Both the position numbers and the translations under genes were made by a program. DNA of 64,000 nucleotides from CAIKZY01 sp044374195. GTDB taxonomy: Bacteria > Actinomycetota > Actinomycetes > S36-B12. How positions within the stretch are numbered: the first letter of the stretch is position 1; each line of letters starts with the position of its first letter. Below, piece by piece: positions 17,664 through 27,298 of the stretch. Under the pieces are notes generated by a model. It searched no databases. It saw nothing but the letters and a program-made list of their open reading frames with translations, and had not been told where the DNA came from. The DNA is taken from positions 1-64,000 of the forward strand of contig JBILOY010000011.1 in assembly GCA_044374195.1 (NCBI GenBank), written 5' to 3'.

Positions 17664-18302
17664 ATGTCAAAGAGCATGGTTCCCCCGGAAAGAGCGTTGC
17701 CTGGTCGCGCTGAGGCCTGGTTCACCATTCCCGAGCAGCACGCTGTACTGGGTTCGTCCCTGGAAGGCCCCTGGGCCGCAGGCACCGTCCGCATCTACCT
17801 GGCGATGGGCTGCTTCTGGGGAGCCGAGGAGATCTACTGGCGTCTACCCGGTGTCGTGTCCACCAGCGTCGGCTACATGGGCGGCTACTCGGGGCACCCG
17901 AGCTACGAAGAGGTCTGCTCCGGCATGACCGGGCACACCGAGACCGCGAGCGTGACCTACGACCCCGCCGTGATCAGCGATTACGACATCTTGAAGGTGT
18001 TCTGGGAGAACCACGACCCCACGCAGGGCTACCGCCAGGGCAACGACATCGGCACGCAGTACCGCAGTGCGATCTTCTACACGACCCCAGAGCAGAAGGC
18101 GATGGCCGAGCTCACCCGCGATGCGTACAACGTGGTCATCGCCGAGCGCGGCTACCCCGAGATCACCACGACGATCCGCGACGCCGCTGACTACACGTAC
18201 TACTTTGCCGAGGACTACCACCAGCAGTACCTCTACAAGCGCCCGAACGGATACCGCTGCCATGCGAATACCGGGCTCGCGCTCCCCTCACTAGCTGTAT
18301 GA
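17664..18302 (+). CDS. msrA: Peptide methionine-(S)-sulfoxide reductase
   Basis: A 212-residue MsrA. The catalytic Cys is in MGCFWGAEEIYWRLPGV. YMGGYSGHPSYEEVCSGMTGH and HDPTQGYRQGNDIGTQYRS are the substrate-site motifs. A second Cys near the C terminus (GYRCHANTG) is the likely resolving residue. It repairs oxidised methionine using thioredoxin. The ATG at 17664 was chosen because TACAGT (17652-17657) ends six bases before it and the family similarity begins just after; an upstream in-frame ATG would add 29 unrelated residues. The next gene starts inside the stop codon region (4-bp overlap). Confidence 0.94.
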   Translation: MSKSMVPPERALPGRAEAWFTIPEQHAVLGSSLEGPWAAGTVRIYLAMGCFWGAEEIYWRLPGVVSTSVGYMGGYSGHPSYEEVCSGMTGHTETASVTYDPAVISDYDILKVFWENHDPTQGYRQGNDIGTQYRSAIFYTTPEQKAMAELTRDAYNVVIAERGYPEITTTIRDAADYTYYFAEDYHQQYLYKRPNGYRCHANTGLALPSLAV

Positions 18303-18610
18303 GTGATTCGGAGATAGGCGAAGAGTACGAACGAGAGCTTGCTCGCGTGGTGGAGCGTGTGCGCACCATGCCACTCACGAAGCTGGCCACGTGCTCCGAT
18401 GACGTGTTTGCCCTGTGCTGTGCCCTGGCAGATCTCTCGCAGGCAGCGGGGTCAGGGCTTGCCGGATCTCCCGCATTGCCACGACTCGGCGACCACGGGC
18501 TTCCCGATCAACTCCGGGTGCTGGGAATGGAGTTGGCGGCCACGGGCGAGAATGCCCAGATCGCGCGCGGACTGGAATTACTCGTCGACATGCGAAAGGC
18601 GCTGCCGTAG
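18299..18610 (+). CDS. Small protein coupled to msrA, unknown
   Basis: A 103-residue acidic, helical protein (EYERELARVVERVRTM, DDVFALCCALADLSQA, LRVLGMELAATGENAQIARGLELLVDMRKALP) with no membrane segment or known motif. Its ATG overlaps the msrA stop codon, so it is probably translated by coupling. The last codons form the left arm of a strong terminator hairpin, which suggests that the operon ends here. I do not recognise a family. Confidence 0.65.
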   Translation: MSDSEIGEEYERELARVVERVRTMPLTKLATCSDDVFALCCALADLSQAAGSGLAGSPALPRLGDHGLPDQLRVLGMELAATGENAQIARGLELLVDMRKALP

Positions 18611-18620
18611 CAGCGCCTTT
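18595..18620. terminator. Perfect 11-bp hairpin ending the msrA operon
   Basis: AAAGGCGCTGC, loop CGTA, then GCAGCGCCTTT is a perfect inverted repeat. It begins inside the last codons of the 103-residue gene and lies between convergent genes. It ends in TTT on the plus strand and in TTT on the minus strand, so it is likely bidirectional. Confidence 0.85.
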
Positions 18621-18637
18621 CGAGATAACCGACTGGG

Positions 18638-19429
18638 TTAGTCGCGACCGGAGACTATCGCCAGAAGTCGCAGGATCTCCAGGTAGAGCCAGATCAGCGT
18701 GAGCTCGAGGCCGAAAGCCATGCGCCACGACTCCTTCTCCGGCAGACCCATCGCGATGCCCTCCTTGATGGCATCGAAATCGAGCAGCAGGGTGAACGAG
18801 GCGAGCAGCACGCCGGCAGCGCAGAGCAGCAGGCCGATGCCGCTGACTCCGTAGAAGCCCCAGCCGCCACCTACCCCGAAGAGCGAGGCGATCAGGGAGA
18901 CGATGCCGATCAGTCCGTAGCTGATGAGTGCAGCGAACATGACCTTCTTGAACTTGCTGCCGACCTTGACGATGCCGGTGCCGTACAGGAACAACATCAC
19001 GCCGAAGGCGGTCATCGTGCCGATGACGGCCTGGAGAACGAGGCCCTGGTAGTTCTGCGCGGCCGCGTACTGGTTGTACCAGTTGCTGATGCCTCCGAGC
19101 ATCACGCCCTGGACAACGGCATAGGCCAGCATCAGCGGGACGGAAATCTTCTTCTTAAAGGCGTTGACCAGGCCCAGCACCAGGCCGACGATCGCCGCGC
19201 CGATCCAGATCATCGGCATGTCAGCGGCCACGTTCCAGCCAATGACGGCGAACACCACGGTGATGCCGAACATGATCGTGCTCTTGACGATCACGTCATT
19301 GAGGGTGACCTTGGGCTCGCCGAGGCCCGCATTCGCGATGATCTCCTCGAAATTCTTGTCAGCGTCGACCTTCTCGTACTTGGAGAGGATCGGGTTATTG
19401 GACTGCTTGTAACGACCGGTGTCTGCCAT
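18638..19429 (-). CDS. Bax inhibitor-1/YccA-family membrane protein
   Basis: A 263-residue protein with a soluble N terminus (MADTGRYKQSNNPILSKYEKVDADKNF) and seven hydrophobic helices, ending in LIWLYLEILRLLAIVSGRD, the C-terminal signature of the actinobacterial YccA-like branch. Bax-inhibitor family proteins can act as pH-gated calcium leak channels; bacterial roles are poorly defined. The start is ATG at 19429, with TACATT (19436-19441, minus strand) ending six bases upstream, so it is leaderless. Extra in-frame sequence upstream runs into the tRNA gene and is not coding. Confidence 0.88.
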   Translation of the reverse strand: MADTGRYKQSNNPILSKYEKVDADKNFEEIIANAGLGEPKVTLNDVIVKSTIMFGITVVFAVIGWNVAADMPMIWIGAAIVGLVLGLVNAFKKKISVPLMLAYAVVQGVMLGGISNWYNQYAAAQNYQGLVLQAVIGTMTAFGVMLFLYGTGIVKVGSKFKKVMFAALISYGLIGIVSLIASLFGVGGGWGFYGVSGIGLLLCAAGVLLASFTLLLDFDAIKEGIAMGLPEKESWRMAFGLELTLIWLYLEILRLLAIVSGRD

Positions 19430-19488
19430 GGGGCAAATGTACCCAGAAAGGGGCCTAACCAAACCTGGTGGGGCCAGAAAATCAGGAG

Positions 19489-19562
19489 TGCCCTCGGTGG
19501 GATTTGAACCCACACTGTGCCGGGTTTAAGCCGGGTGTCTCTGCCAGTTGGACTACAAGGGC
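19489..19562 (-). tRNA. tRNA with anticodon UAA (Leu codon UUA) but class-I shape
   Basis: A 74-nt cloverleaf on the minus strand. The acceptor GCCCTTG/CGAGGGC pairs completely (one T-G wobble), and the T arm GTGGG-TTCAAAT-CCCAC is perfect. The anticodon loop CTTAAAC gives anticodon TAA. The variable loop is only 5 nt (ACAGT), whereas bacterial tRNA-Leu is class II with a long variable arm. The D stem is 3 bp with one extra loop base, and the anticodon stem has a C-C mismatch at its base. No CCA is encoded. It is clearly tRNA-like, but its amino acid identity is uncertain. Confidence 0.8.
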
Positions 19563-19588
19563 TTGGCGGTGGGGCCGACTGCTGCAGA

Positions 19589-20272
19589 TCAGCAGCAGTC
19601 GCCGCGTAAGAAGGCCAGGCTGGTGGCCCAGGCGGCCGCGGCGTTGGCCGGCTGGAAGACCTCCGGGCGGTCATCGTTGAAGAAGGCGTGCACCGAGTCG
19701 GGGTACCGCTCCACGGTGGCCTTACCCTCGTGGGCGTTGATCACTGCCGAGTACGCGGCGATGGGCTCACCTGCCCAGGATTCATCCGACTCAGCCGCGT
19801 GAATCAGGGCGCACTTACCCGCATATCGCGACCAGTCGGGGGCGTAGTCGGGCCAGGGCATGGCTGGGTAGAAGGCCACAGCGCAGCGGATGTCATCGCT
19901 AACGGTCGGCGCGAGCAGCGCCAGGCCACCACCCATGCAGAAGCCAATGACCCCGACCTTCTCGCTGGTCACCTCAGCGCGGGCCAGCAGCCAGGGAGCC
20001 GCCTGGGCCAGATCGTCAGCAGCCTGGGAGATGTTCAACCCCATCATGAGCTTCTGCGCCTCGTCGGGCTCTGTCGTCTCGATACCGCGGTAGTGATCAA
20101 TCGCCAGCGCGACGAAACCCTCGGCGGCCAGCCGGTCGGCAACGTGGGTGATGTGCGGCACGAGGCCCCACCACTCCTGGATCACGATCACGGCCGGCCC
20201 GGCGCCACTGGCCGGCAGGGCCAGGTAGCCGTCGACAGCCGAACCGTTGATGGGAATCGTCACGTTGCGCAT
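19589..20272 (-). CDS. Dienelactone hydrolase family protein
   Basis: A 227-residue alpha/beta hydrolase. The nucleophile elbow VIGFCMGGGLAL has Cys in place of Ser, as in dienelactone hydrolases, and YPDSVHAFFND supplies the catalytic His. VIVIQEWWGLVPHI is the family oxyanion motif with Glu. The enzyme should hydrolyse lactones or esters, for example from aromatic ring degradation, although no pathway genes are nearby. The protein ends in two Cys. A minus-strand TAGACT (20279-20284) six bases before the ATG indicates a leaderless message. Confidence 0.9.
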   Translation of the reverse strand: MRNVTIPINGSAVDGYLALPASGAGPAVIVIQEWWGLVPHITHVADRLAAEGFVALAIDHYRGIETTEPDEAQKLMMGLNISQAADDLAQAAPWLLARAEVTSEKVGVIGFCMGGGLALLAPTVSDDIRCAVAFYPAMPWPDYAPDWSRYAGKCALIHAAESDESWAGEPIAAYSAVINAHEGKATVERYPDSVHAFFNDDRPEVFQPANAAAAWATSLAFLRGDCC

Positions 20273-20309
20273 GTCAGGAGTCTAGGAGAGAACGAGGGTC
20301 ATGTCGGGC

Positions 20310-21317
20310 TCACATCACGGGTGAGGTCGAACCTCGGACGATCAACTGAGTCGGGAGCTGAATTGATTCCTGTTGCATCGGGGAACCGCCGGTGCGGATC
20401 TGTACGAGCAATGCCTCCGCGGCTACTCGACCAAGGTCGAATACTGGCTGCGCCACCGTTGTGAGGTCCATGAGCTCGGCGAGACTGTGGTTGTCAACTC
20501 CGATGATCGAGATGTCCTTTCCAGGTACGAGTCCATGGGCGCGCACAGCGCGGATAGCCCCGAAGGCCATTTCATCCGACATCGCAAAGACAGCAGTCGG
20601 GCGATCACGATTGGTCAGCAACGCGGTCATGGCTTGCTCGCCACCTTCGAGCGTGAAGTAGCCGAAGGCTTCCAGAAGTGAATCGGGCTGAATGCCTGCG
20701 GCGAGCATCGTCTCTCGATACCCGCGGTAGCGCTCGAAAGTCGGAATGGATGGCGACTTCGCGGAATTTCCGCGAATGACTCCAATGCGCGAATGCCCGA
20801 GGTTGATCAGATGCTGTGTTGCGATGCAGGCAGCATTGAAATCCTCGATCGAGACTCCAGCAACGCCCTTCTTGATGGTGCCGATGAGGCTCGTCGGCAG
20901 GCCAAGGTCCAGCACGTCATCGAGTTGAGGATCATCGGCCTGCAATGCAATCGCGAGGATGCCATCGACCCGCCGGCGTAGACGCGGTGCGGGAGGCAGT
21001 CGATGCTGCGAACTGGAGGTGCTGACGCTCATCAGCAGCAGATCCATTCCGGCGCCCTGAAGGACGGACTCGACGCCCGAAATGACGGTGGAGAAGAACC
21101 AGCGGGAGATGTAGGGCGTGATCACGCCGATGCTGCCGGTACGGCCGCTGGCCAGGCGCGAGGCGCTTGGGGAGATCACGTAGTCGAGTTGTTGGGCGAT
21201 GGACTGCACCCGGGCACGGGTGGCCTCGTCGACATTGGGCAGTCCGCGTAGTGCACGCGAGACTGTCGCGGTCGAGACACCAGCTGCCTCGGCGACGTCA
21301 CGGATGGTGATAGCCAC
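20310..21317 (-). CDS. LacI-family transcriptional regulator
   Basis: A 335-residue repressor. The N-terminal helix-turn-helix TIRDVAEAAGVSTATVSRALRG and hinge (YVISPSASRLASGRTGSIGV) are followed by a periplasmic-binding-protein-like sugar sensor (VFAMSDEMAFGAIRAVRAHG, SIIGVDNHSLAELMDLTTV). It presumably controls sugar uptake or catabolism genes, but none adjoin it. The GTG start at 21317 has a good AAGGAGG ribosome site at 21322-21328. A weak AACGGTT-containing inverted repeat lies upstream near 21369 and could be an autoregulatory site, but this is not convincing. Confidence 0.92.
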   Translation of the reverse strand: MAITIRDVAEAAGVSTATVSRALRGLPNVDEATRARVQSIAQQLDYVISPSASRLASGRTGSIGVITPYISRWFFSTVISGVESVLQGAGMDLLLMSVSTSSSQHRLPPAPRLRRRVDGILAIALQADDPQLDDVLDLGLPTSLIGTIKKGVAGVSIEDFNAACIATQHLINLGHSRIGVIRGNSAKSPSIPTFERYRGYRETMLAAGIQPDSLLEAFGYFTLEGGEQAMTALLTNRDRPTAVFAMSDEMAFGAIRAVRAHGLVPGKDISIIGVDNHSLAELMDLTTVAQPVFDLGRVAAEALLVQIRTGGSPMQQESIQLPTQLIVRGSTSPVM

Positions 21318-21398
21318 GGTTCCTCCTTGATTGGCCCCCGAGTCTAAGCAGGAGGCTGAGGCACCGACAACCGTTTACATGAAAAGTACAGGCTTGAT

Positions 21399-22313
21399 TC
21401 AGGGAGTTGCGGCAGCAAGTCTGTAAGCGATGCCATCAAGGATGTCGCACTCCGAGACGGTCAGCGTGGGCAGGCCCACTGCCTCCACTACGGCACCTAG
21501 TACGAGGGCACCGCCGCCGATGATGTCGACGCGGCCGGGGTGCATGTACGGCAATGCCGCCCTCTCAGCCCTGGTCATCGCCGCCAGATCGGCAATGGCC
21601 CTCTCGAGGGGTTCGCGCTCGATGATTGCGCCGTGCAGGATCTCGGGGTCGTAGGACTCCAGGCCCAGCGCGCGTGCCGCCACTGTGGTGACAGTGCCGG
21701 CCACGCCGACCAGTGTTCCGGCAGCCCGCAGATCGACCGACTCCCCCGCTCGGCGCATTGCCTCGGCAAGATCAGCGCGCACCAGTTCGATCTCTGCCTC
21801 GGTCGGCGGATCGGAATGCAGGTGACGCTCGGTCATGCGCACGCAGCCGATGTTCACACTGATGGACTGCTCACCCAGCACAAACTCGGTCGAGCCGCCG
21901 CCGATGTCGACGACTAGGGCCGGCGAGACAACACCCGACAGTGATCGCGTGGCGCCTTCGTACGAGAGGCCGGCTTCTTCGGTTCCCTCGATCACCTCCG
22001 GTGCAATACCCATGCGGGCGACGACACCATCGACGAACTGCGCGCGGTTCGACACATCGCGACTTGCCGACGTGGCTACGAATCGAGAGCGTTCGACGCC
22101 GTGTGAAGCAATGATCGACGCGTACTCCGTGCAGACCGCAAATGTGCGCTCCAGCGCGGCGGCTGAGAATTCACCGGTGCGGTCGACGCCCTCGCCCAGG
22201 CGAACAGTACGCATTAATCTGACAACATCAGTGAGTGTTCCGGATGCATCGACATCGGCGATCAGCAGCCGAAGGGCATTGGTACCGCAGTCGATTGCGG
22301 CGACGCGAGTCAT
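21399..22313 (-). CDS. Ppx/GppA-family exopolyphosphatase
   Basis: A 304-residue phosphatase of the ASKHA fold. VAAIDCGTNALRLLIADV is the phosphate-1 motif, VVDIGGGSTEFVLG the phosphate-2 motif, and VGVAGTVTTVAARALGL completes the site. It degrades polyphosphate or pppGpp. I took the ATG at 22313, which overlaps the DUF501 stop codon by 4 bp. The order eno, ftsB, DUF501, ppx matches mycobacteria (Rv1023-Rv1026, from memory), where the homologue is Ppx1. Confidence 0.92.
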   Translation of the reverse strand: MTRVAAIDCGTNALRLLIADVDASGTLTDVVRLMRTVRLGEGVDRTGEFSAAALERTFAVCTEYASIIASHGVERSRFVATSASRDVSNRAQFVDGVVARMGIAPEVIEGTEEAGLSYEGATRSLSGVVSPALVVDIGGGSTEFVLGEQSISVNIGCVRMTERHLHSDPPTEAEIELVRADLAEAMRRAGESVDLRAAGTLVGVAGTVTTVAARALGLESYDPEILHGAIIEREPLERAIADLAAMTRAERAALPYMHPGRVDIIGGGALVLGAVVEAVGLPTLTVSECDILDGIAYRLAAATP

Positions 22314-22807
22314 GCGAGCTGCGAGCAGGGCGAGGTGCGCCACCACGGCTCGAGTGCTGCGAGTACTTCATCACCCAAGGGGTTGACGCCTGGCCCTACC
22401 GCCAGGGCATGCGCGGCAAGAACATGCAGACACTTCACGCGATCAGGCATGCCACCCGCACTGATGCCGTGGATCTCCTCGACATCGCCCATCGCGTAAC
22501 GGGTCTCGAGATAGGAATCGTGCGCTGCGCGATACGCGGCGGCGAGTTCCTCGTCACTGCCGAGTCGCGCTTCCATCTCGCGCATCATGCCGCTACTTTC
22601 GAGCGTTCCGATCGCTGATGTCAGCCGCGGGCAGGTCATGTAATAGGTCGTCGGGAACGGAGTGCCATCCGGCAGGCGCGGAAGAGTCTTCACTACAGTC
22701 GGCGACCCGCACTCGCAGCGATGAGCAACATCGATCGAGCCTCGCGGAGTGCGACCAAGCTGCAGTTCAATACGCGCGGTGTCGTCGACGCTCAGGCCCG
22801 GCGACAC
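22310..22807 (-). CDS. DUF501 protein
   Basis: A 165-residue cytosolic protein with the DUF501 opening ARIELQLGRTPRGSIDVAHRCECGSPTVV and the CPRLTSAIGTLESSG and GMPDRVKCLHVLAAHAL motifs. Conserved Cys and His (CxCG, C, CLH) could bind a metal. The GTG at 22807, seven bases after the ftsB stop codon, gives a normal family N terminus; a GTG at 22825 is possible. The function is unknown. It is nearly always between ftsB/divIC and ppx in actinobacteria, as here. Confidence 0.85.
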   Translation of the reverse strand: MSPGLSVDDTARIELQLGRTPRGSIDVAHRCECGSPTVVKTLPRLPDGTPFPTTYYMTCPRLTSAIGTLESSGMMREMEARLGSDEELAAAYRAAHDSYLETRYAMGDVEEIHGISAGGMPDRVKCLHVLAAHALAVGPGVNPLGDEVLAALEPWWRTSPCSQLA

Positions 22808-22814
22808 CGAGGGA

Positions 22815-23228
22815 TCATTCGGCACCGGTGAGCCGGTCAGCCTGCTGTAGTGCGCCATACAAGGAGGCGTACCAACTCGGTGCGGGCGTGGTGCCGAGGC
22901 CACTGCCATCGAGTGGCTGGCCATCGGCGCCCAAGGTCACGTAACCGATCTCGCCGGGCAGCACGAAGTGCAGACGGCGACGCGCTTCAGCAGCGACGAA
23001 GGCTGGGTCGGCCCAGCGCTCCTTCTGCAACTTCAGGGAGTCAACCTGTGCCTGGGCCGAGGCAACATCGGCTTCGAGGCCGGCGATCTGGGCCCGCTGG
23101 GCGAACCATGACTTGATCGGCACGGCCAAGGTCACGGCCAAGATGATGAGCACCACCGCCAGCACGAGCGCACGCCCAGTGATCGACCCCTTGCGACGGG
23201 GGTCGAGCAGGCCAGAGGGGGCGCTCAT
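22815..23228 (-). CDS. Septum formation initiator, FtsB/DivIC family
   Basis: A 137-residue bitopic protein: short cytoplasmic N terminus, one helix (ALVLAVVLIILAVTLAVPI, about 20-38), an extracytoplasmic coiled coil (RAQIAGLEADVASAQAQVDSL) and the family motif WADPAFVAAEARRRLHFVLPGE. FtsB-type proteins join FtsL and FtsQ in the divisome and help activate septal peptidoglycan synthesis. It lies downstream of eno on the same strand, 32 bp away, the usual actinobacterial arrangement. Confidence 0.9.
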   Translation of the reverse strand: MSAPSGLLDPRRKGSITGRALVLAVVLIILAVTLAVPIKSWFAQRAQIAGLEADVASAQAQVDSLKLQKERWADPAFVAAEARRRLHFVLPGEIGYVTLGADGQPLDGSGLGTTPAPSWYASLYGALQQADRLTGAE

Positions 23229-23260
23229 ACTGACCAGGGTGACATGAAAGAGGTGAAAGT

Positions 23261-24538
<1,278 letters not shown>

Positions 24539-24633
24539 GGTTCAATCCTAGGGGAGCGCCATGAGGCACCGAATCACAGGACTTCCGAGGATTGGGAGTC
24601 CATGCGAAGCGAAAACATTCGCGACGAGGCCCG

Positions 24634-27225
24634 CTACGGCTTCGGAGCCACTGCCTCGCCCCGAATGCCATTAGCGGCATCGGTGCGGTAGCACTGAAGC
24701 TTGTTGTTGCCGCTGCAGACCACAAGAGCGAACGGAGTCATCGGGCCGACATTCGCAGGAGTCCACGTCAGATGCAGAAGGCACGTGCCGCGCCCACCGG
24801 TCGGCTTCGAGCCGCACTCGTTATCGGCCGGTGTATGTATCACTGCACCATTGCCACCGGCCCCGGAGGCGATTGGCTGCAGATTGAGCGTATGCGATTT
24901 CGCCGATCGATTACTCACCAGAACAGACAAGATGGCAGACGAACCGACCGGGACAGAACCGAAGTCGGTACACGAGAAGGTCCACACCGCACTTGCACGA
25001 CCGGATATGCAATCCACGGTGATGAACTTGGATTTCCCGGCGTCGACATTCGGATTCGGTCCCTGGCTCAGCGGCGGTCCATCAATCCGCATCGGCATCG
25101 GCCCAACCGTCACGGGCGCGTCTTGAGTCAGCGCCTGGCACTCCCCACGGAGATTGCAGGAACGAGACCCGAGCCCGGTCAGGTATCCCGGGTCCGTGAC
25201 CATGGGAGCGGACCCAACATCGCCTTGCCAGATGATGGAGAAATTCTCGACGCCTTTGCTGAACTGGCATACAACCACCTGGTTGCTGGTCTCCAGGCAC
25301 CGCTGGAATCGTGAACCCACCAGCCAGTTGTAGGTGGCGATCCATGCCTGTCGCTCATTCGCCGCCTGCTTGGTGAGCTGAATGCCGAACTTGCTATCAG
25401 GCTGCGCGGTCCAGACAAACCAGAAGGTGGATCCGAAGCCGTACCTCACCGAATCTATGTAGGTCCGCGAAAGGAGCGTCATCGCATTGTCACCGGAGAT
25501 GTCAACCTTGGTCTCCCCCAATCCGGCGAGGCCGTAGTTGATCTCAGTGTCGAACACGGTCGTGAACGGTGCCCCGGAAAGTGCAAGAGCTGCTCGGAAC
25601 TGGCCGATTCCCTTGATTCGATCGTCAGCACCACCCGAAGCCGACGGGTAGGAATGAACCGAATAGGCATCCGCAGGCCAACCGCGGGCCTTCAGCTGCT
25701 GCAGGTACTCGGGGAAGAAGGTGCCGAAGGAACCCGTCGCTCGGCTGGTCGTATTAGCTGCCACCACGAGTGCGTTGGGATTACAACCGCGAATCTCCTC
25801 GAAAGCCGCCTTGGTCAGGTCAGCCATCTGGGCAGCAGTGCCCGTCCAAAATGTTTGCAGATTGGCCTCGTTCCACACTTCGTACGACGAGATGGACGCG
25901 CCGTATCGCTGGCACACCGTGCGGACGTAGGTTCGCCAATCAGAGATGTCGGTTGGCATCGACTTCGCGGACGGCCCCGCCCACGAAGGTGTCTTACCTA
26001 GAACAAGCATCACCCGTGCGTTGACTGCCTGTGCCAACTGGATTTGCTTGTCGATCTTGCGCCAGACGAAAGTTCCTCGTGTGGGCTCCAGGTCGGCCCA
26101 TGTTGTCTCGGTGTCCCAAAGACGGGTGTAACCGACCGGGACATCGGGAATTGTCGCTGGATCGATTGGCCCATCTGCTCCGGTTGGATTCGGGCTGTCG
26201 AAGTCACTCACCCAATTGGCAGGTGCGTGAATGCCGAAGAGTGATCTCGACACTTCCTCGCCTATCGGCGTACCGTAATCATTGAGGACAGTTGAGTCTT
26301 CTGCCGCGATGGTCGAGGCGATCTGAGGAATAGCGTTTATCTGGTACCGCGTGTTCATCTCGGGGATGACGTACGAGGCCGAGCACAGTGTGACCACGTT
26401 GAAGGCCATGATGGGCTGTATCCCGCGACTTAGTGACCTCGCCCGGCTTCCACTTGCGCATTCCTTGATCGTTACCTGGAAGTTCGCGAAGAGGCCAGGA
26501 GACAAACTGATGCCCCACGCCTTGGCGTTAAGCAGAGTTGCGACGGACCAACTCGCGAATAATTGGGGATTGGATGCCTTGAGCACGTCGAGTTCGGCTT
26601 GCGTGGGGTCAGCCGAGCTCACCAGGAGCGCATTCACGCGCCGAATAAAGGATTGCGAATTCGGGGAAATCACGATTACCGAATTCGCGATCTGAGTTGT
26701 CGAACTGGCAATCACCGTGGCACGGGAACGCATCGATCGCGTCGACGAGGAGACCCGTGAGGGAGTCGGCACCGTCACATAGGCAGCCCTTTGGGCCGCC
26801 GACCACTGAGAGGCACCTTGGGCATAGACATACACATCGGGGACAAGCTTGGCCAACCGCACTTGTGAAGCACTCGTGATTCGGGTCTTCCCGAAATCCG
26901 CGAGCCACGTGCCACCGGTCAGTCGACACCCACGTGAGACTCTTGGCTTGGTTGCGGCGAGCTTGATGAGCATTTGGTTGCGAAGGGTGCAGCCGCGCGC
27001 ATCCTTCGAAGTCGACGCCAGGTTAGGAAAGAGCCCCGTCTTGAATCCCACTCGCAGGGGTGGAATAACGGGAGTCTCGGCCAGGATCCGTAAGGGACTG
27101 CCCGAAGCTGTGGCTACTGAGGGCGCACGCACGACGGTGGCCTGACTCACCGCCGCCTGAGTGTCCGAGACGTTCAAGCCCGCGAGAATACTGACAGCCA
27201 CTGCAGTGACCAGGAATCGACGCAT
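24634..27225 (-). CDS. Secreted glycoside-hydrolase-like protein with a degenerate HNH-like N-terminal domain
   Basis: An 863-residue exported protein, signal peptide 1-24 (MRRFLVTAVAVSILAGLNVS). Residues about 75-150 (RGCTLRNQMLIKL, C-x-LTGGTWL, LAKLVPDVYVYAQGASQW, SAAQRAAYV) follow the layout of secreted actinobacterial HNH/DUF1524 proteins, but the DHVVPL nuclease motif reads AKLVPD, so it is probably inactive. Residues about 330-640 form a clan-A TIM-barrel glycosidase: acid/base E453 in EVWNEANLQTF and nucleophile E561 in FDTEINYG. The C terminus (about 745-860) is an Ig-like domain (TDFGSVPVGSSAILSVLVSN). It should cleave a polysaccharide outside the cell; the substrate is unknown. Confidence 0.75.
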   Translation of the reverse strand: MRRFLVTAVAVSILAGLNVSDTQAAVSQATVVRAPSVATASGSPLRILAETPVIPPLRVGFKTGLFPNLASTSKDARGCTLRNQMLIKLAATKPRVSRGCRLTGGTWLADFGKTRITSASQVRLAKLVPDVYVYAQGASQWSAAQRAAYVTVPTPSRVSSSTRSMRSRATVIASSTTQIANSVIVISPNSQSFIRRVNALLVSSADPTQAELDVLKASNPQLFASWSVATLLNAKAWGISLSPGLFANFQVTIKECASGSRARSLSRGIQPIMAFNVVTLCSASYVIPEMNTRYQINAIPQIASTIAAEDSTVLNDYGTPIGEEVSRSLFGIHAPANWVSDFDSPNPTGADGPIDPATIPDVPVGYTRLWDTETTWADLEPTRGTFVWRKIDKQIQLAQAVNARVMLVLGKTPSWAGPSAKSMPTDISDWRTYVRTVCQRYGASISSYEVWNEANLQTFWTGTAAQMADLTKAAFEEIRGCNPNALVVAANTTSRATGSFGTFFPEYLQQLKARGWPADAYSVHSYPSASGGADDRIKGIGQFRAALALSGAPFTTVFDTEINYGLAGLGETKVDISGDNAMTLLSRTYIDSVRYGFGSTFWFVWTAQPDSKFGIQLTKQAANERQAWIATYNWLVGSRFQRCLETSNQVVVCQFSKGVENFSIIWQGDVGSAPMVTDPGYLTGLGSRSCNLRGECQALTQDAPVTVGPMPMRIDGPPLSQGPNPNVDAGKSKFITVDCISGRASAVWTFSCTDFGSVPVGSSAILSVLVSNRSAKSHTLNLQPIASGAGGNGAVIHTPADNECGSKPTGGRGTCLLHLTWTPANVGPMTPFALVVCSGNNKLQCYRTDAANGIRGEAVAPKP

Positions 27226-27298
27226 GCGCCAAGTATGCGCCCTGCGCTCGGCCACGTCGATCCACCACCAGATTCTCGATCTCGGCGGTGACGATCCC

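Noticed and set aside
21360..21390. LacI-type operator (TGTAAACGGTTGTC on the minus strand) upstream of the lacI-family gene.
   Set aside because: Only three of seven bases are symmetric between the half sites, too weak without related promoters to compare.
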